Source: Arthrobacter sp. AQ5-06 (GTDB lineage Bacteria; Actinomycetota; Actinomycetes; Actinomycetales; Micrococcaceae). From it: 64,000 nt of DNA. Shown here piece after piece: positions 16,635 through 27,368 of this stretch; positions within the stretch are counted from its first letter, which is position 1; the number at the start of each line of letters is the position of its first letter. The DNA lies in assembly GCF_003287955.1 (NCBI RefSeq), contig NZ_QMKP01000006.1, positions 1-64,000 on the forward strand, read 5' to 3'. The notes beneath the pieces are model-generated. The model was not told where the DNA came from. It saw only the letters and a program-made list of their open reading frames with translations, and ran no database searches. The translations under genes and the position numbers were made by a program.

Positions 16635-17797
16635 GTTCCGCGCCGGCCCCCGCCCGCCGCGAAGGAATACCGCTCGGCCGGATCGCCGGAATTCCGGTCA
16701 TTCTGGCGTACTCGTGGTTTGTGATCGCCGCCTTTACCGTCATTGTCTACGGGCCCCTGCTGTTGGAGCAGAATCCGGCACTGGGCACCTCCGCGTACTA
16801 CATGGCGTTCGCGTACGCCTTGCTGCTCCTGATCTCCGTCCTGGTCCACGAACTGGCCCACGCCCTCACGGCCAAGATCTACGGCTGGCCCACGCAGAAG
16901 ATCGTGTTGAATCTCTGGGGCGGCCACACCCAGTTTGAGAATTTCACGGCGACGCCGGCGCGCTCGGTCATCGTGGCCCTGGCAGGCCCGGCGGCCAACC
17001 TGGTCCTCGCCGGCTGTGCCTGGGTGGTCCTCACTACCACCAGCATGGGCACCGTGGCCGAGATCCTCACGAACATCTTTATGTGGGCCAACTTCGTCAT
17101 CGGCATCTTCAATGTCCTGCCCGGACTCCCGCTGGACGGCGGCAGGATCGTGGAATCGGCCGTGTGGAAAGCAACCGGGAGCCAGGCCAAAGGCACCGTC
17201 GCCGCCGGCTGGGCGGGCCGAGTCATCGTGGTGGCGCTGGGCTTGTGGTTCGTTGCCCGGCCGCTGCTGGCCGGTGAGACACCTGACTTCAGCCTTCTGA
17301 TGATCACTATCCTCGTCGGCGGCTTCCTCTGGATGGGTGCCAGTACGTCAATCCAGCAGGGAACACTGCGCGGAAGGATGCACCTGGTCAGCGCCGCTGC
17401 CCTGGCGGCTCCCGCCGTCGGAATTCCAGCCACCGCCACCGTGGCGGACATCCGCAGGCTGTCACCGGACGGCTCACGGGCCGTTGTGGTCTGCGGGCCG
17501 GAGGGACGCCCGCAGGGTATTGTGGACGCCAGGGCCCTCGCCGCCGTTCCTGACGACGCCGCCGGTTCCACGCCTGCCACGGCAGTGTCCTATGCTCTCG
17601 CGGCGGGAGCCTATGTGCCTGAGTCGTCTCAGGGGCAGGAGTTGATCCAGTACCTTTCCCAGCTTGACGGTCACGAATATGCAGTGGTGGACCCTCATGG
17701 ATCGGTGACCGGCCTTCTCGCGCAGAACGCAGTGGTGGCCGCCATCACCGGCAAGGCTGACCGGTCAAATAGGCATCCGCAGGGTCAAAGCCGGTAG
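16631..17797 (+). CDS. site-2 protease family (M50) intramembrane metalloprotease
   Basis: This 388-residue polytopic membrane zinc protease has the catalytic HELAH motif in SVLVHELAHALTAKIYGW (about residue 75) and the third zinc ligand in GLPLDGGRI (about residue 170). The C-terminal 130 residues look like a CBS-pair regulatory domain (ADIRRLSPDGSRAVVV, then EYAVVDPHGSVTGLL), as in the Rv2625/SpoIVFB-like branch. Substrates are unknown; relatives cut membrane-bound regulators. The start overlaps the HAD gene and trmI lies 113 bases downstream. Confidence 0.93.
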   Translation: MSSAPAPARREGIPLGRIAGIPVILAYSWFVIAAFTVIVYGPLLLEQNPALGTSAYYMAFAYALLLLISVLVHELAHALTAKIYGWPTQKIVLNLWGGHTQFENFTATPARSVIVALAGPAANLVLAGCAWVVLTTTSMGTVAEILTNIFMWANFVIGIFNVLPGLPLDGGRIVESAVWKATGSQAKGTVAAGWAGRVIVVALGLWFVARPLLAGETPDFSLLMITILVGGFLWMGASTSIQQGTLRGRMHLVSAAALAAPAVGIPATATVADIRRLSPDGSRAVVVCGPEGRPQGIVDARALAAVPDDAAGSTPATAVSYALAAGAYVPESSQGQELIQYLSQLDGHEYAVVDPHGSVTGLLAQNAVVAAITGKADRSNRHPQGQSR

Positions 17798-17910
17798 AGT
17801 TACGTGCCGGCCGTGCATTGCCGCCGCATGGCCGCCCGGAGGCCTCAGCCGCACCGGACGGACCTATTTCGATGCGTGGCCCCACAGTTTTACAGGAGCG
17901 AGGAAAATCC

Positions 17911-18972
17911 ATGAGCAGCGAATCTGTCGCCGAAGCCGCAGCACCATCCACCACCGGTGTTGCCGCCAATGGCACCCAGCCGGTGGGAGCCGCCCGCCGC
18001 CGCGGACCTTTCCGTGAAGGGGAACGGGTCCAGCTGACCGACGAGCGCGGCCGCATGAACACCATCACCCTCGAAAGCGGCGGCGCCTTCCACACGCACC
18101 GCGGCTTCCTGAACCACGACGAGATCATCGGAAAAGCTGACGGCTCAGTCGTCGTGAACAACGTCGGCCAGCAGTACCAGACGCTGCGCCCGCTCCTCTC
18201 GGATTTTGTCCTCTCCATGCCGCGTGGCGCCGCAGTGGTCTACCCGAAGGACGCCGGCCAGATCGTCACCATGGCTGATATCTTCCCCGGCGCCAGGGTT
18301 GTTGAGGCAGGCGTTGGCTCGGGAGCGCTGTCCATCTCGCTGCTCCGGGCCGTTGGCGACAACGGCTACCTGCACTCCTTCGAGCGCCGTGAGGAATTTG
18401 CGGACATTGCCCGGGGGAACGTGGAAACCATCTTTGGCGGCCCGCACCCGGCATGGAAGATTTCACTCGGCGACTTCCAGGAGGAAGTGGTCCGCAGCGA
18501 GGCGCCCGGGTCCGTGGACCGTGTAGTGCTGGACATGCTGGCACCCTGGGAATGCCTCGACGCCGTCGCCACCGTCCTCGCTCCCGGCGGCGTCTGGATC
18601 AACTACGTGGCCACGGTCACCCAGCTGTCCCGGACGGCGGAGGCCATCAGGGCTGACGGCCGCTTCACCGAGCCCGATGCCTGGGAGTCCATGGTCCGCG
18701 GCTGGCACCTCGAGGGCCTGGCCGTCCGTCCGGACCACCGCATGGTTGCCCACACCGGCTTCCTGCTGGTTACCCGCCGGCTTGCCGACGGCGTCACCGG
18801 CATCTCCGTCAAGCGCCGTCCCTCGAAGACTGGCTTCAACGAAGACGACGTCAACGCCTGGACACCCGGTGCCGTCGGCGAACGCCTGGTCTCCGACAAA
18901 AAGCTCCGCCGAGCCGCGCGCGATGCCATTGCCGGCACCAACGTCAAGGACGAACCGGAGATCACGAACTAG
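17911..18972 (+). CDS. trmI: tRNA (adenine(58)-N1)-methyltransferase TrmI
   Basis: This 353-residue enzyme methylates N1 of A58 in the tRNA T-loop using SAM. It has an N-terminal RNA-binding beta domain (GERVQLTDERGRMNTITLE), then the Rossmann domain with SAM motif GARVVEAGVGSGALSISLL (about residue 130), the acidic ribose contact in LHSFERREEF, and catalytic-site VVLDMLAPWE. A Lys/Arg tail follows. GGAGCGAGGA precedes the ATG at 17911. In actinobacteria trmI regularly sits directly upstream of the proteasome ATPase, as here. Confidence 0.95.
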   Translation: MSSESVAEAAAPSTTGVAANGTQPVGAARRRGPFREGERVQLTDERGRMNTITLESGGAFHTHRGFLNHDEIIGKADGSVVVNNVGQQYQTLRPLLSDFVLSMPRGAAVVYPKDAGQIVTMADIFPGARVVEAGVGSGALSISLLRAVGDNGYLHSFERREEFADIARGNVETIFGGPHPAWKISLGDFQEEVVRSEAPGSVDRVVLDMLAPWECLDAVATVLAPGGVWINYVATVTQLSRTAEAIRADGRFTEPDAWESMVRGWHLEGLAVRPDHRMVAHTGFLLVTRRLADGVTGISVKRRPSKTGFNEDDVNAWTPGAVGERLVSDKKLRRAARDAIAGTNVKDEPEITN

Positions 18973-19055
18973 TCCACATTTCGGGAGTCTCCAGCAGTAC
19001 CTGCCAACTTGGGGCTAAGGTCTTAAGAAGAAGAGCAGGAAGGGGCTGATGCACC

Positions 19056-20807
19056 ATGGAGACGCCGAATCAGGACTCCGGACGTACACCGGCGGAGCAG
19101 TCGGCCGCCAACGAACTGTCGGCTGCGGACCGGCAGGCCAATGTCCTCCGCGACAAACTCAGGCACATTGACCGCCAGCTGGCAGCCGCCACGCAGAACA
19201 ACGCGAAGCTTGTCAGCATGCTGGAAGCGGCCAAGGCCGAGATCCTGCGGCTGAAAAATGCCCTGGATCAGGAGGGCCAGCCCCCGTACAGCTTCGGCAC
19301 CGTCCTGCAGCTCAATCCCAAGCGGCTGCCGTCAGCCGGCAGCAGTGGCCAGGCCGCCACCGAGGAATCGGTGGATATTTTCAACGCCGGCCGGAAGATG
19401 CGGGTGGGCATCAGCCCCCTGGTCAACATCAACCAGCTGGCGGTCGGCCAGGAAGTCCTCCTCAACGAGGCACTGCTTGTTGTTGCCGGCCTCGGCTATG
19501 AACGCGCCGGTGAACTCGCAACCCTCAAGGAACTGCTCGGAACGGACCGCGCACTGGTGGTGGGGCGGGCCGACGAGGAACGTGTCATCAGGCTCTCCGG
19601 AGCCCTGCTCACCGAAAAGCTCCGGGTGGGTGACGCGCTGTCCATCGACTCGCGGACCGGGTACGCCCTCGAAAAGGTGCCCCGCTCCGAAGTGGAGAAC
19701 CTGGTCCTCGAAGAAGTCCCCGACATCACCTACGAAGACATCGGTGGCCTCGGTCCGCAGATCGAGCAGATCCGTGATGCTGTGGAACTGCCGTTCCTGC
19801 ACCCGGACCTTTACCGCGAGCACGGACTCAAGGCACCGAAGGGCATTCTCCTGTACGGCCCGCCAGGGTGTGGCAAGACCCTGATCGCGAAGGCTGTTGC
19901 CAATTCGCTTGCCGCCCGCGCGGCGGAGCGGTCCGGCAATGTGGACCTGAAGAGCTATTTCCTCAACATTAAGGGTCCGGAGCTTCTGGACAAGTACGTG
20001 GGCGAGACAGAGCGCCACATCCGCCTGATCTTCTCCCGGGCCCGCGAGAAGGCCTCGGACGGCAGCCCCGTGGTGGTCTTCTTCGATGAAATGGATTCGC
20101 TGTTCCGTACACGCGGAACCGGGATCTCGTCCGACGTCGAGACCACCATCGTCCCGCAGCTGCTGAGTGAGATCGACGGCGTGGAGCGGCTGGACAACGT
20201 CATTGTGATCGGTGCATCCAACCGCGAGGACATGATCGACCCCGCCATCCTCCGTCCCGGCCGTCTTGATGTGAAAGTCAAGATCCAGCGCCCCGATGCC
20301 GAGGCCGCTGCGGACATCTTCAACAAATACATCACCACGGACCTGCCGTTCCACCAGTCCGACCTCGCCGAACATGACGGCGACGTCCAGGCCACGGTGG
20401 ACGCCATGGTCCAGCGCACCGTCGAAGCCATGTACTCCACGGAAAAGTCCAACGAGTACCTGGAAGTCACCTACGCCAACGGCGATACGGAGATGCTCTA
20501 CTTCAAGGACTTCAATTCAGGCGCCGTTGTCCAGAACGTCGTGGACCGTGCCAAGAAGTACGCCATCAAGGATCTCCTGACGCTGCACCAGAAGGGTCTC
20601 CGGATCGAGCACCTGCTGCGTGCCGTGGTGGATGAATTCCGCGAGCACGAGGACATGCCGAACACCACCAACCCGGACGACTGGGCCCGGATCTCAGGCA
20701 AGAAGGGGGAGCGGATCACCTACATCCGCACCATCGTGCAGGGCAAGGCAGGCCAGGAACCCGGCAAGTCCATCGAAACGATGCCGAACACGGGACAGTA
20801 CCTGTGA
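19056..20807 (+). CDS. arc: proteasome-associated ATPase Arc/Mpa
   Basis: This 583-residue AAA+ ring ATPase unfolds pupylated proteins and feeds them to the 20S proteasome. An N-terminal coiled coil (about 20-72) binds Pup, and tandem OB domains follow (about 75-200). The AAA module has Walker A GPPGCGKT (about 268) and Walker [13 protein letters not shown] (about 340). The C-terminus ends GQYL, the proteasome-docking Tyr motif. The stop overlaps dop by GTGA, indicating coupled translation. Confidence 0.97.
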   Translation: METPNQDSGRTPAEQSAANELSAADRQANVLRDKLRHIDRQLAAATQNNAKLVSMLEAAKAEILRLKNALDQEGQPPYSFGTVLQLNPKRLPSAGSSGQAATEESVDIFNAGRKMRVGISPLVNINQLAVGQEVLLNEALLVVAGLGYERAGELATLKELLGTDRALVVGRADEERVIRLSGALLTEKLRVGDALSIDSRTGYALEKVPRSEVENLVLEEVPDITYEDIGGLGPQIEQIRDAVELPFLHPDLYREHGLKAPKGILLYGPPGCGKTLIAKAVANSLAARAAERSGNVDLKSYFLNIKGPELLDKYVGETERHIRLIFSRAREKASDGSPVVVFFDEMDSLFRTRGTGISSDVETTIVPQLLSEIDGVERLDNVIVIGASNREDMIDPAILRPGRLDVKVKIQRPDAEAAADIFNKYITTDLPFHQSDLAEHDGDVQATVDAMVQRTVEAMYSTEKSNEYLEVTYANGDTEMLYFKDFNSGAVVQNVVDRAKKYAIKDLLTLHQKGLRIEHLLRAVVDEFREHEDMPNTTNPDDWARISGKKGERITYIRTIVQGKAGQEPGKSIETMPNTGQYL

Positions 20808-22477
20808 CGGCAGCGCCGGAACGCGCCGGCGGGGGAGCGCTCCCGGTCGGCGGGGCCATGCGCGTCATGGGAGCGGAAACGGAATACGGCATCCACGCCC
20901 CGTCGGCGCCCGGAGCCAACGCCACCATGATGTCCGCCCGCGTTGTCCAGGCGTATGCCCAGGTGACGCGGCAACGGGCAGCCGGAGGGGCAGAGACCCG
21001 GTGGGACTATACGGACGAGGAGCCCCTCCACGACGCCCGTGGCTGGACCCTGGAACGGGGCTCGGCCCACCCGAGTCAGCTGACAGACCAGCCGCCGGTA
21101 CTGGACGCCGAAGCGGTGGCGCTTGCCTACGGCCGCGAGGAACTGGAACTGGACGGCGATGACGAGTCCGGCAGCCTCCTAATGAACATGGTCTTGGGCA
21201 ACGGAGCCCGCCTGTACGTGGATCATGCCCATCCGGAGTATTCCAGTGCCGAGGTGACCAACCCCCGCGATGCGGTGATCTGGGATGCAGCCGGGGACCT
21301 CGTAGCGCTGGCGGCCGTCCGTCGTCTGGCCGCGGACCCAGAGCTGCCCCCGGTCAACCTGTACAAAAACAATACGGACAACAAGTCTGTCTCCTACGGC
21401 TCCCACGAAAACTACCTCATGCCGCGCTCGGTGCCCTTCGGGGACATCGTTCGGGGGTTGACGCCATTCTTCGTCACGCGCCAGATCATGTGCGGCGCCG
21501 GGCGGGTGGGCCTGGGGCAGGACAGCTCCACGCCCGGGTACCAAATCAGCCAGCGGGCGGATTTCTTCGAGGCTGAGGTGGGCCTGGAAACGACCATCCG
21601 GCGTCCCATCATCAATACCCGAGATGAGCCGCACGCCACCGCCGACAAATACCGGCGCCTGCATGTGATCATCGGTGACGCCAACCTGAGTCAGTCCTCG
21701 AACTACCTCAAGTTCGGCACCACGGCCATGGTCCTGAGCCTGATCGAGGCCGGGCTGGCGCCCAAGGTGGAGGTCCACGAACCCGTCGCAGCCCTCCAGA
21801 CAGTCAGCCACGATACGTCGCTGACAGCCAAACTCAGGCTGCTGGACGGGCGCCGCGTGACGGCCCTGGACCTGCAATGGATGTACTACGAGGCGGCAGC
21901 AAAACTGGCGCAGGACACCGGCGTTGCCGATGCGGTGGACGGGGACGGCCATACACATGAGGTGCTGGAGCGCTGGGCTGCCACGTTGACCCAGCTCGAT
22001 TCCGACAGGAACGCGGCGGCCACCTCCGTGGAGTGGCTGGCCAAACTCTCCCTTCTCGACGGTTACCGGAACCGCGACAACCTTGCCTGGGGTGACGCCA
22101 GGCTCGGCCTCGTGGACCTCCAGTGGGCAGACATCAGGCCGGAGAAGGGACTGTATTACCGGTTCCTGGCAAGGAACCGCATGCAGCGGATCGTCGACGA
22201 CGGTGCCATCGCCGCGGCGATGACCGAACCGCCGTCGGACACCCGTGCTTTCTTCCGCGGACGGTGCATCAGCAGCTTCGGCAAAGACGTGGTGGGGGCC
22301 AGCTGGGACTCTGTCATCTTCGATGTGCCGGGCTACGGCCGGCTTCAGCGCGTGCCAACCCGGGAACCACTGCGCGGTACAAAGGCCCTCACAGGAAGGC
22401 TCTTTGCCCGCCACCGGACGGCAGGTCCGTTCCTCGCCGAACTTTTGGGACATAACACCGCTCCGCCAGCGGCGTAA
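20804..22477 (+). CDS. dop: Pup deamidase/depupylase Dop
   Basis: This 557-residue glutamine-synthetase-fold enzyme converts the C-terminal Gln of Pup to Glu and removes Pup from substrates. Visible are [15 protein letters not shown] with a metal-binding Glu, the catalytic Asp region [14 protein letters not shown], the phosphate-loop region [20 protein letters not shown], and [19 protein letters not shown]. The Dop-specific insertion after residue 40 distinguishes it from PafA. The start is GTG inside the arc stop overlap. This genome needs the deamidase activity, since its Pup ends in Gln. Confidence 0.97.
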   Translation: MTAAPERAGGGALPVGGAMRVMGAETEYGIHAPSAPGANATMMSARVVQAYAQVTRQRAAGGAETRWDYTDEEPLHDARGWTLERGSAHPSQLTDQPPVLDAEAVALAYGREELELDGDDESGSLLMNMVLGNGARLYVDHAHPEYSSAEVTNPRDAVIWDAAGDLVALAAVRRLAADPELPPVNLYKNNTDNKSVSYGSHENYLMPRSVPFGDIVRGLTPFFVTRQIMCGAGRVGLGQDSSTPGYQISQRADFFEAEVGLETTIRRPIINTRDEPHATADKYRRLHVIIGDANLSQSSNYLKFGTTAMVLSLIEAGLAPKVEVHEPVAALQTVSHDTSLTAKLRLLDGRRVTALDLQWMYYEAAAKLAQDTGVADAVDGDGHTHEVLERWAATLTQLDSDRNAAATSVEWLAKLSLLDGYRNRDNLAWGDARLGLVDLQWADIRPEKGLYYRFLARNRMQRIVDDGAIAAAMTEPPSDTRAFFRGRCISSFGKDVVGASWDSVIFDVPGYGRLQRVPTREPLRGTKALTGRLFARHRTAGPFLAELLGHNTAPPAA

Positions 22478-22561
22478 ACCGCGCCGTCGGGCGGACAGCG
22501 TGGCAATATGGGCGTATCAGCAGATCCGCCCGGATCCGAGGATTCAAGAGGAGAGATCACC

Positions 22562-22765
22562 ATGGCAGGCCAGGAGCAACAGAAGCCACAATCACACGAC
22601 AGCCAGGTCGAGGACGAGATCCCGGAGGCACCGCCGGCAGCCCCGGAGGCCCAGGCATCGGCTGCCACCCAAGGCGTCGACGACCTTCTTGATGAAATCG
22701 ACGGCGTCCTGGAGTCCAATGCCGAGGAGTTCGTGCGCGCCTTTGTCCAAAAGGGCGGCCAGTAA
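22562..22765 (+). CDS. pup: prokaryotic ubiquitin-like protein Pup
   Basis: This 67-residue, mostly disordered modifier is attached to Lys residues to mark proteins for degradation. The C-terminal half carries the Arc-binding helix ([20 protein letters not shown]), and the protein ends in GGQ. The terminal Gln must be deamidated by Dop before ligation by PafA. AGAGGAGAG lies shortly before the ATG at 22562. It sits between dop and prcB in the canonical order. Confidence 0.97.
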   Translation: MAGQEQQKPQSHDSQVEDEIPEAPPAAPEAQASAATQGVDDLLDEIDGVLESNAEEFVRAFVQKGGQ

Positions 22766-22847
22766 CCCGGATCCGGATGGGTGGCGGAAGCCGCGGCCGG
22801 CCGGAATCTGTACCGACGTTGAAGGACCACGTACAAGGAGTGCATCA

Positions 22848-23666
22848 GTGCAGGAAACAACCGCCAACCAGGTAGCCGGCAACGCGACATCCTCATTCAC
22901 CGAGCATCTGCAGCGCGACCGACCGGACCTGCTTCCGTACAACCGTGCCATGCCTACTGCAGCGGCGGCAGCTCCGCTGCAGGTTCCCCATGCCACCACG
23001 ATCGTGGCGATGAGTTACGGTGGCGGCGTCCTGATGGCCGGTGACCGGCGGGCCACCATGGGCAACGTCATTGCCAGCCGGCACATCGAAAAGGTGTTCC
23101 CGGCCGACAGGTATTCGGTGCTCGGGATCGCGGGCACCGCCGGCATCGCCATTGACCTCACACGGCTCTTCCAGGTGGAGCTGGAGCACTACGAAAAGAT
23201 TGAGGGCACCCTGCTGAGCCTCGACGGCAAAGCCAACCGGTTGGGGGCCATGATCCGCGGGAACCTGCCAATGGCCCTGCAGGGACTCGCCGTCGTGCCG
23301 CTGTTTGCCGGCTTCGATACGATTGCCGGCGTGGGCCGGCTCTTCTCCTACGACGTCACCGGCGGCAGGTACGAGGAACGCGAGCACCACACTGTCGGCT
23401 CCGGGTCTGTGTTTGCCCGCGGCGCGCTGAAGAAGCTCTGGCGGCCCAACCTGGCAGAAGCGGAGGCAGTCGCAGTGGCGGTCGAATCCCTTTACGACGC
23501 GGCGGACGACGACTCCGCCACGGGTGGTCCGGATCCCGTCCGCCAATTGTGGCCGGTGGTGTACACCGTGAACAGGGATGGCGCACGGCGTATCCCAGAA
23601 TCCGAGCTCGCCGCTGTGGCGGGCAGGATTATCGAAGCCCGGTCCGCCGAGCGGCGGGAGGCCTGA
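22848..23666 (+). CDS. prcB: proteasome subunit beta PrcB
   Basis: This 272-residue Ntn hydrolase is the catalytic subunit of the 20S proteasome. A propeptide of 49 residues ends at VPHA, and the mature chain starts [10 protein letters not shown] with Thr50 as nucleophile. Catalytic support residues are in LMAGDRRAT (Asp) and the Lys of HIEKVF. Full family length. The start is GTG with AAGGAG upstream. prcA begins one base after the stop. Confidence 0.97.
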   Translation: MQETTANQVAGNATSSFTEHLQRDRPDLLPYNRAMPTAAAAAPLQVPHATTIVAMSYGGGVLMAGDRRATMGNVIASRHIEKVFPADRYSVLGIAGTAGIAIDLTRLFQVELEHYEKIEGTLLSLDGKANRLGAMIRGNLPMALQGLAVVPLFAGFDTIAGVGRLFSYDVTGGRYEEREHHTVGSGSVFARGALKKLWRPNLAEAEAVAVAVESLYDAADDDSATGGPDPVRQLWPVVYTVNRDGARRIPESELAAVAGRIIEARSAERREA

Positions 23667-23667
23667 G

Positions 23668-24399
23668 ATGACGCAGCAGTTTTATGTCTCGCCTGAACAA
23701 CTGATGAAGGACCGTGCGGACTTCGCACGCAAAGGTATCGCCCGCGGCAGGTCCGTGGTGGTCATCAGTTGCCAGGACGGCATCGCCCTAGTAGCCGAAA
23801 ACCCTTCGCCCTCACTGCACAAAATCGGCGAGATCTATGACAAAATCGCCTTTGCTGCCGTCGGCAAGTACAACGAATTCGAAAGCCTGCGCCAAGCCGG
23901 GGTGCGCTACGCGGATGTCCGTGGTTACTCCTACGACCGCGAGGATGTCACAGCGCGGGGGCTCGCCAGTGTCTATGCGCAAAGCCTTGGCGCCGTTTTC
24001 ACCGCCGAACAGAAACCCTTTGAAGTGGAACTGGCGGTCGCCGAAGTTGGCCCCACGCCGGAACTGGACCACCTCTACCGGCTCACATTCGACGGGTCCA
24101 TCGCCGACGAGCACGGCTTCATTGTGATGGGCGGCCAGGCGGAGCGTGTCTCTGCGGTCATCGCCGAGGGCTGGCGACCGTCGCTGCGATTCGCTGGCGC
24201 TGTCCGCCTGGCTACGAGCGGCCTCTCCAGCGGCCCTGACCAGGCCGCTGACCAGGGCGAAGCGGGAGGAACCCTTCCTGCCAAGGCCGTGGAGGTTGCC
24301 GTCCTGGACAGGCAGTCCGAGACCTCCCGGGGTTTCCGCAGGGCCTTCCGGCGGCTCAACGATGTTGATATCACGGCGCTGCTTGCTGAGGAGGACTGA
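23668..24399 (+). CDS. prcA: proteasome subunit alpha PrcA
   Basis: This 243-residue subunit forms the outer gating rings of the 20S proteasome and docks Arc. It starts [20 protein letters not shown], the gate and H0 helix, and continues with the Ntn core ([19 protein letters not shown]). No catalytic Thr is expected or seen. A low-complexity insertion near residues 185-205 ([14 protein letters not shown]) lies in a surface region. It is followed by pafA one base after its stop. Confidence 0.96.
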   Translation: MTQQFYVSPEQLMKDRADFARKGIARGRSVVVISCQDGIALVAENPSPSLHKIGEIYDKIAFAAVGKYNEFESLRQAGVRYADVRGYSYDREDVTARGLASVYAQSLGAVFTAEQKPFEVELAVAEVGPTPELDHLYRLTFDGSIADEHGFIVMGGQAERVSAVIAEGWRPSLRFAGAVRLATSGLSSGPDQAADQGEAGGTLPAKAVEVAVLDRQSETSRGFRRAFRRLNDVDITALLAEED

Positions 24400-24400
24400 G

Positions 24401-25765
24401 ATGGACAAGAGGATCTTCGGTATCGAGACCGAGTTCGGAATCTCGTATTCAAGCCCTGATTCGAGGCCGTTGGCCCCGGAAGAAGTGGCCCGCTACCTGT
24501 TTCGCAAGGTGGTCAGCTGGGGACGGTCATCCAACGTGTTCCTGACCAACGGTTCCCGACTGTACCTCGACGTCGGCTCACACCCTGAGTACGCCACGGC
24601 CGAATGCGATGACCTGGCCCAGCTCATTGCGCACGACCGCGCTGGCGAGCTGATCCTTGACGACCTCGTTGATGAGGCACAGGCAAGGCTGGCGGCGGAG
24701 GGATTCAACGGCACTGTCTACCTGTTCAAGAACAACACCGATTCGGCCGGCAACTCCTACGGCAGCCATGAAAACTACCTCATCCCGCGCCGCGGCGAAT
24801 TCTCCCGGCTCGCGGAGATCCTGATCCCCTTCTTGGTGACCCGCCAGTTGATCGCCGGCGCAGGAAAGATCCTGAAGACTCCGCACGGGGCCACGTATGC
24901 GTTTTCCCAGCGGGCAGACCACATCTGGGAGGGCGTCTCTTCGGCCACCACCCGGTCACGGCCCATCATCAACACCCGCGATGAACCGCACGCCGACGCC
25001 GAATTTTTCCGCCGGCTCCATGTCATTGTGGGCGACTCCAACATGTCCGAAACCACAGCCCTGCTCAAGGTCGGCACCGTGGACCTCATCCTGCGCATGA
25101 TTGAGGCGGGAGTAATCATGCGCGACATGAGGATGGAAAACCCCATCCGCAGTATCCGCGAGATTTCCCACGACCTCAGTGGAAGGGCGCTGGTCCGTCT
25201 GGCCAACGGCCGCCAGCTCACGGCCCTGGAGATCCAGCAGGAGTACCTCACCAAGGTCACGGCCTTTGTTCAGGAGCACGGGGCCCACAATCCCCACGTA
25301 CCGTTCATCCTTGATCTTTGGCAACGGACCCTGAACGCGATCGAGAGCGGTGACACCAGCACCATCGACACGGAAATCGACTGGGCCATCAAGAAAAAAC
25401 TGATGGACAACTACCGGCAGCGGCACGGCTTGGGCCTGGACGCGCCCAGGATTGCCCAGCTGGATCTTACGTACCATGACATTTCGCGGAGCCGCGGACT
25501 GTACTATATCCTGCAGTCCCGGGGTGCGGTTCGGCGGGTTGTGGACGATACCGTGATCAAAGACGCCGTGGACGTGCCGCCGCAATCCACGCGGGCCAAG
25601 CTGAGGGGCGATTTCGTCCGGCGCGCCCAGGAACTGGGCAGGGATTACACGGTTGATTGGGTGCACCTGAAGCTGAACGACCGCGCGCACCAGACCATCC
25701 TGTGCAAGGATCCGTTCCGGAGCGTCGATGAGCGGGTGGATGCCCTTCTGGGCTCTATGGGCTGA
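24401..25765 (+). CDS. pafA: Pup-protein ligase PafA
   Basis: This 454-residue enzyme ligates deamidated Pup to substrate lysines using ATP. It starts [15 protein letters not shown] with the metal-binding Glu residues, has the catalytic Asp region [18 protein letters not shown] (about 55), [18 protein letters not shown] and [19 protein letters not shown], and a PafA-type C-terminal domain. It lacks the Dop-specific loop. It lies one base downstream of prcA, so the whole arc-to-pafA set probably behaves as one transcription unit. Confidence 0.97.
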   Translation: MDKRIFGIETEFGISYSSPDSRPLAPEEVARYLFRKVVSWGRSSNVFLTNGSRLYLDVGSHPEYATAECDDLAQLIAHDRAGELILDDLVDEAQARLAAEGFNGTVYLFKNNTDSAGNSYGSHENYLIPRRGEFSRLAEILIPFLVTRQLIAGAGKILKTPHGATYAFSQRADHIWEGVSSATTRSRPIINTRDEPHADAEFFRRLHVIVGDSNMSETTALLKVGTVDLILRMIEAGVIMRDMRMENPIRSIREISHDLSGRALVRLANGRQLTALEIQQEYLTKVTAFVQEHGAHNPHVPFILDLWQRTLNAIESGDTSTIDTEIDWAIKKKLMDNYRQRHGLGLDAPRIAQLDLTYHDISRSRGLYYILQSRGAVRRVVDDTVIKDAVDVPPQSTRAKLRGDFVRRAQELGRDYTVDWVHLKLNDRAHQTILCKDPFRSVDERVDALLGSMG

Positions 25766-25875
25766 CGTTCAGGTTGAAGGGCTATCCTTGATTGGGCCGT
25801 TCCTTGGCCTTGAAGCGGTGCCGAGCGCCTGATTCCGGTACCGCGTCCACCCTGCCCCGACGAAAGTTCTCTTAC

Positions 25876-26805
25876 GTGCGCCGACTCCTAGCAATCCTGA
25901 TCCCCGGCCTGCTGCTGCTTACCGCTTGTGGCGGTTCGCCCGCAGCACCGGAACCCACCAGCCAGTCTGCCGGTGACACTGCCAAGTTCGACTCCCTGAA
26001 ACTGACGGACAACGGGGACAAGAAGGCTCCCGGTGTCGAGTTCTCCAAGCCCCTCGAGGTCACCGAACCCACCATCAAGGTGGTCACCGAAGGTGACGGG
26101 GACCGGGTCAAAGACAACCAGATCGCAAATATCTCCATCCTCGCGCTCAGCGGTGCGGACGGATCCACGCTGGAGGACACCTTCCCCGGCGAGCCCGAAG
26201 CGCTGGAGCTGAACGAGGAACTGAAGACCCAGAGCCCGGTCATCTATAGCGCGTTTGTTGGCACGAAGATCGGCTCAAGCCTTGCCCTAGCCATCCCGGG
26301 CCAGGCCGCAAGCGCTGAAGGCGCCGCCGCCCAGCCCACGCAGCTTCTCCTGATCAAGGTGCTCTCCACCAAGGACGTCGAGCAGCCCCTCGAAAAGCCT
26401 GAAGGCGAGACGGTCACCCCGCCGGCCGGCCTGCCGACCGTGAAGGAAAATGACCAGGGAGTCCCTGAGATCTCCATCGACGGCGCCCCGGCACCGACCG
26501 CCCTGGTGGCCCAGGACCTGATCAAGGGCAAGGGCGCGGAAGTCAAGGCCACGGACCAAGTGGTTGTCAACTATGTTGGCGTGACACGCAGCGACGGCAC
26601 GAAGTTCGACTCCAGCTATGACTCGGGCAAGCCGGCGACCTTCCCGCTTAGCGGTGTGTACAAGGGCTGGGAACAGGGCCTGCCTGGCAAGACCGTGGGC
26701 TCGAGGGTCCTGCTCGTCATCCCGGCAGCGCTGGGCAACCCTGATACCACTAACGGCCCACAGGGTGACCTGGTGTTCGTCGTTGATATCCTCGGTGTGA
26801 AGTAA
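25876..26805 (+). CDS. FKBP-type peptidyl-prolyl isomerase lipoprotein
   Basis: This 309-residue exported lipoprotein has a signal peptide with lipobox LLTAC, then two FKBP-like halves. The second (about residues 205-309) is the recognisable catalytic domain: VVVNYVGVTRSDGTKFDSSY, YKGWEQGLPGKTVGSRVLL and GDLVFVVDILGV. The first half is more diverged. It probably folds proteins outside the membrane. The GTG at 25876 gives a proper MRRLLAIL signal start. A small cytosolic FKBP follows. Confidence 0.92.
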   Translation: MRRLLAILIPGLLLLTACGGSPAAPEPTSQSAGDTAKFDSLKLTDNGDKKAPGVEFSKPLEVTEPTIKVVTEGDGDRVKDNQIANISILALSGADGSTLEDTFPGEPEALELNEELKTQSPVIYSAFVGTKIGSSLALAIPGQAASAEGAAAQPTQLLLIKVLSTKDVEQPLEKPEGETVTPPAGLPTVKENDQGVPEISIDGAPAPTALVAQDLIKGKGAEVKATDQVVVNYVGVTRSDGTKFDSSYDSGKPATFPLSGVYKGWEQGLPGKTVGSRVLLVIPAALGNPDTTNGPQGDLVFVVDILGVK

Positions 26806-26867
26806 GCAATCCATACCCGGGCATGCGTGCCCAGCATTCCATCCCAAACAAACGTTAAGGAGCAACC

Positions 26868-27263
26868 ATGTCATTTGGTCAGCGCGATCTCGACCGCCAG
26901 AAGCCGGAAATTGACTTCCCGCAAGGCGATGTCCCCACCGAACTGGTCATCACCGACCTCATCGAGGGTGACGGTGCCGAGGCCAAAAAGGGCGACACCG
27001 TCTCCACCCACTACGTCGGCGTGGCCTGGTCCACCGGCGAAGAGTTCGACGCTTCCTGGGGCCGCGGCGCCCCGCTGGACTTCCGCGTGGGCGTGGGCCA
27101 GGTCATCCAGGGCTGGGACCAGGGCCTGCTGGGCATGAAGGTGGGCGGCCGCCGTCGCCTGGAGATTCCTTCCGAACTGGCATACGGCTCCCGCGGCGCC
27201 GGCGGAGCCATCGGCCCCAACGAAGCGCTGATCTTCGTGGTGGACCTCGTGGGCGTCCGCTGA
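26868..27263 (+). CDS. FKBP-type peptidyl-prolyl cis-trans isomerase
   Basis: This 131-residue single-domain FKBP without signal peptide is a cytosolic prolyl isomerase. Typical active-site segments are present: THYVGVAWSTGEEFDASWG, FRVGVGQVIQGWDQGLLGMK, IPSELAYGSRGAGGAIGPNE and LIFVVDLVGV. AAGGAG lies six bases before the ATG. A hairpin terminator follows. The FKBP pair is conserved beside the proteasome locus in Arthrobacter-type genomes. Confidence 0.95.
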   Translation: MSFGQRDLDRQKPEIDFPQGDVPTELVITDLIEGDGAEAKKGDTVSTHYVGVAWSTGEEFDASWGRGAPLDFRVGVGQVIQGWDQGLLGMKVGGRRRLEIPSELAYGSRGAGGAIGPNEALIFVVDLVGVR

Positions 27264-27285
27264 CCGAAGCATCGTAGTGCCGGAA

Positions 27286-27333
27286 GGCGCGGTAACAATC
27301 AGGGTTCTGTTTTCCTGTTGTTGCCGCGCTTTC
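27286..27333 (+). terminator. terminator between FKBP and pafBC
   Basis: The arms GCGCGGTAACAA and TTGTTGCCGCGC pair over 12 bp with one wobble. A T-rich stretch follows the right arm. It separates the FKBP transcript from pafBC, whose start is about 40 bases on. Confidence 0.65.
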
Positions 27334-27368
27334 TGCTTTCCGCGGAGGAGTTTAGTAACGTAGCCAGC

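Noticed and set aside
20804-25765. dop and pafA as a recent gene duplication
   Set aside because: They share the same fold and motifs, but Dop and PafA are ancient paralogues with distinct roles, so this is the normal locus.
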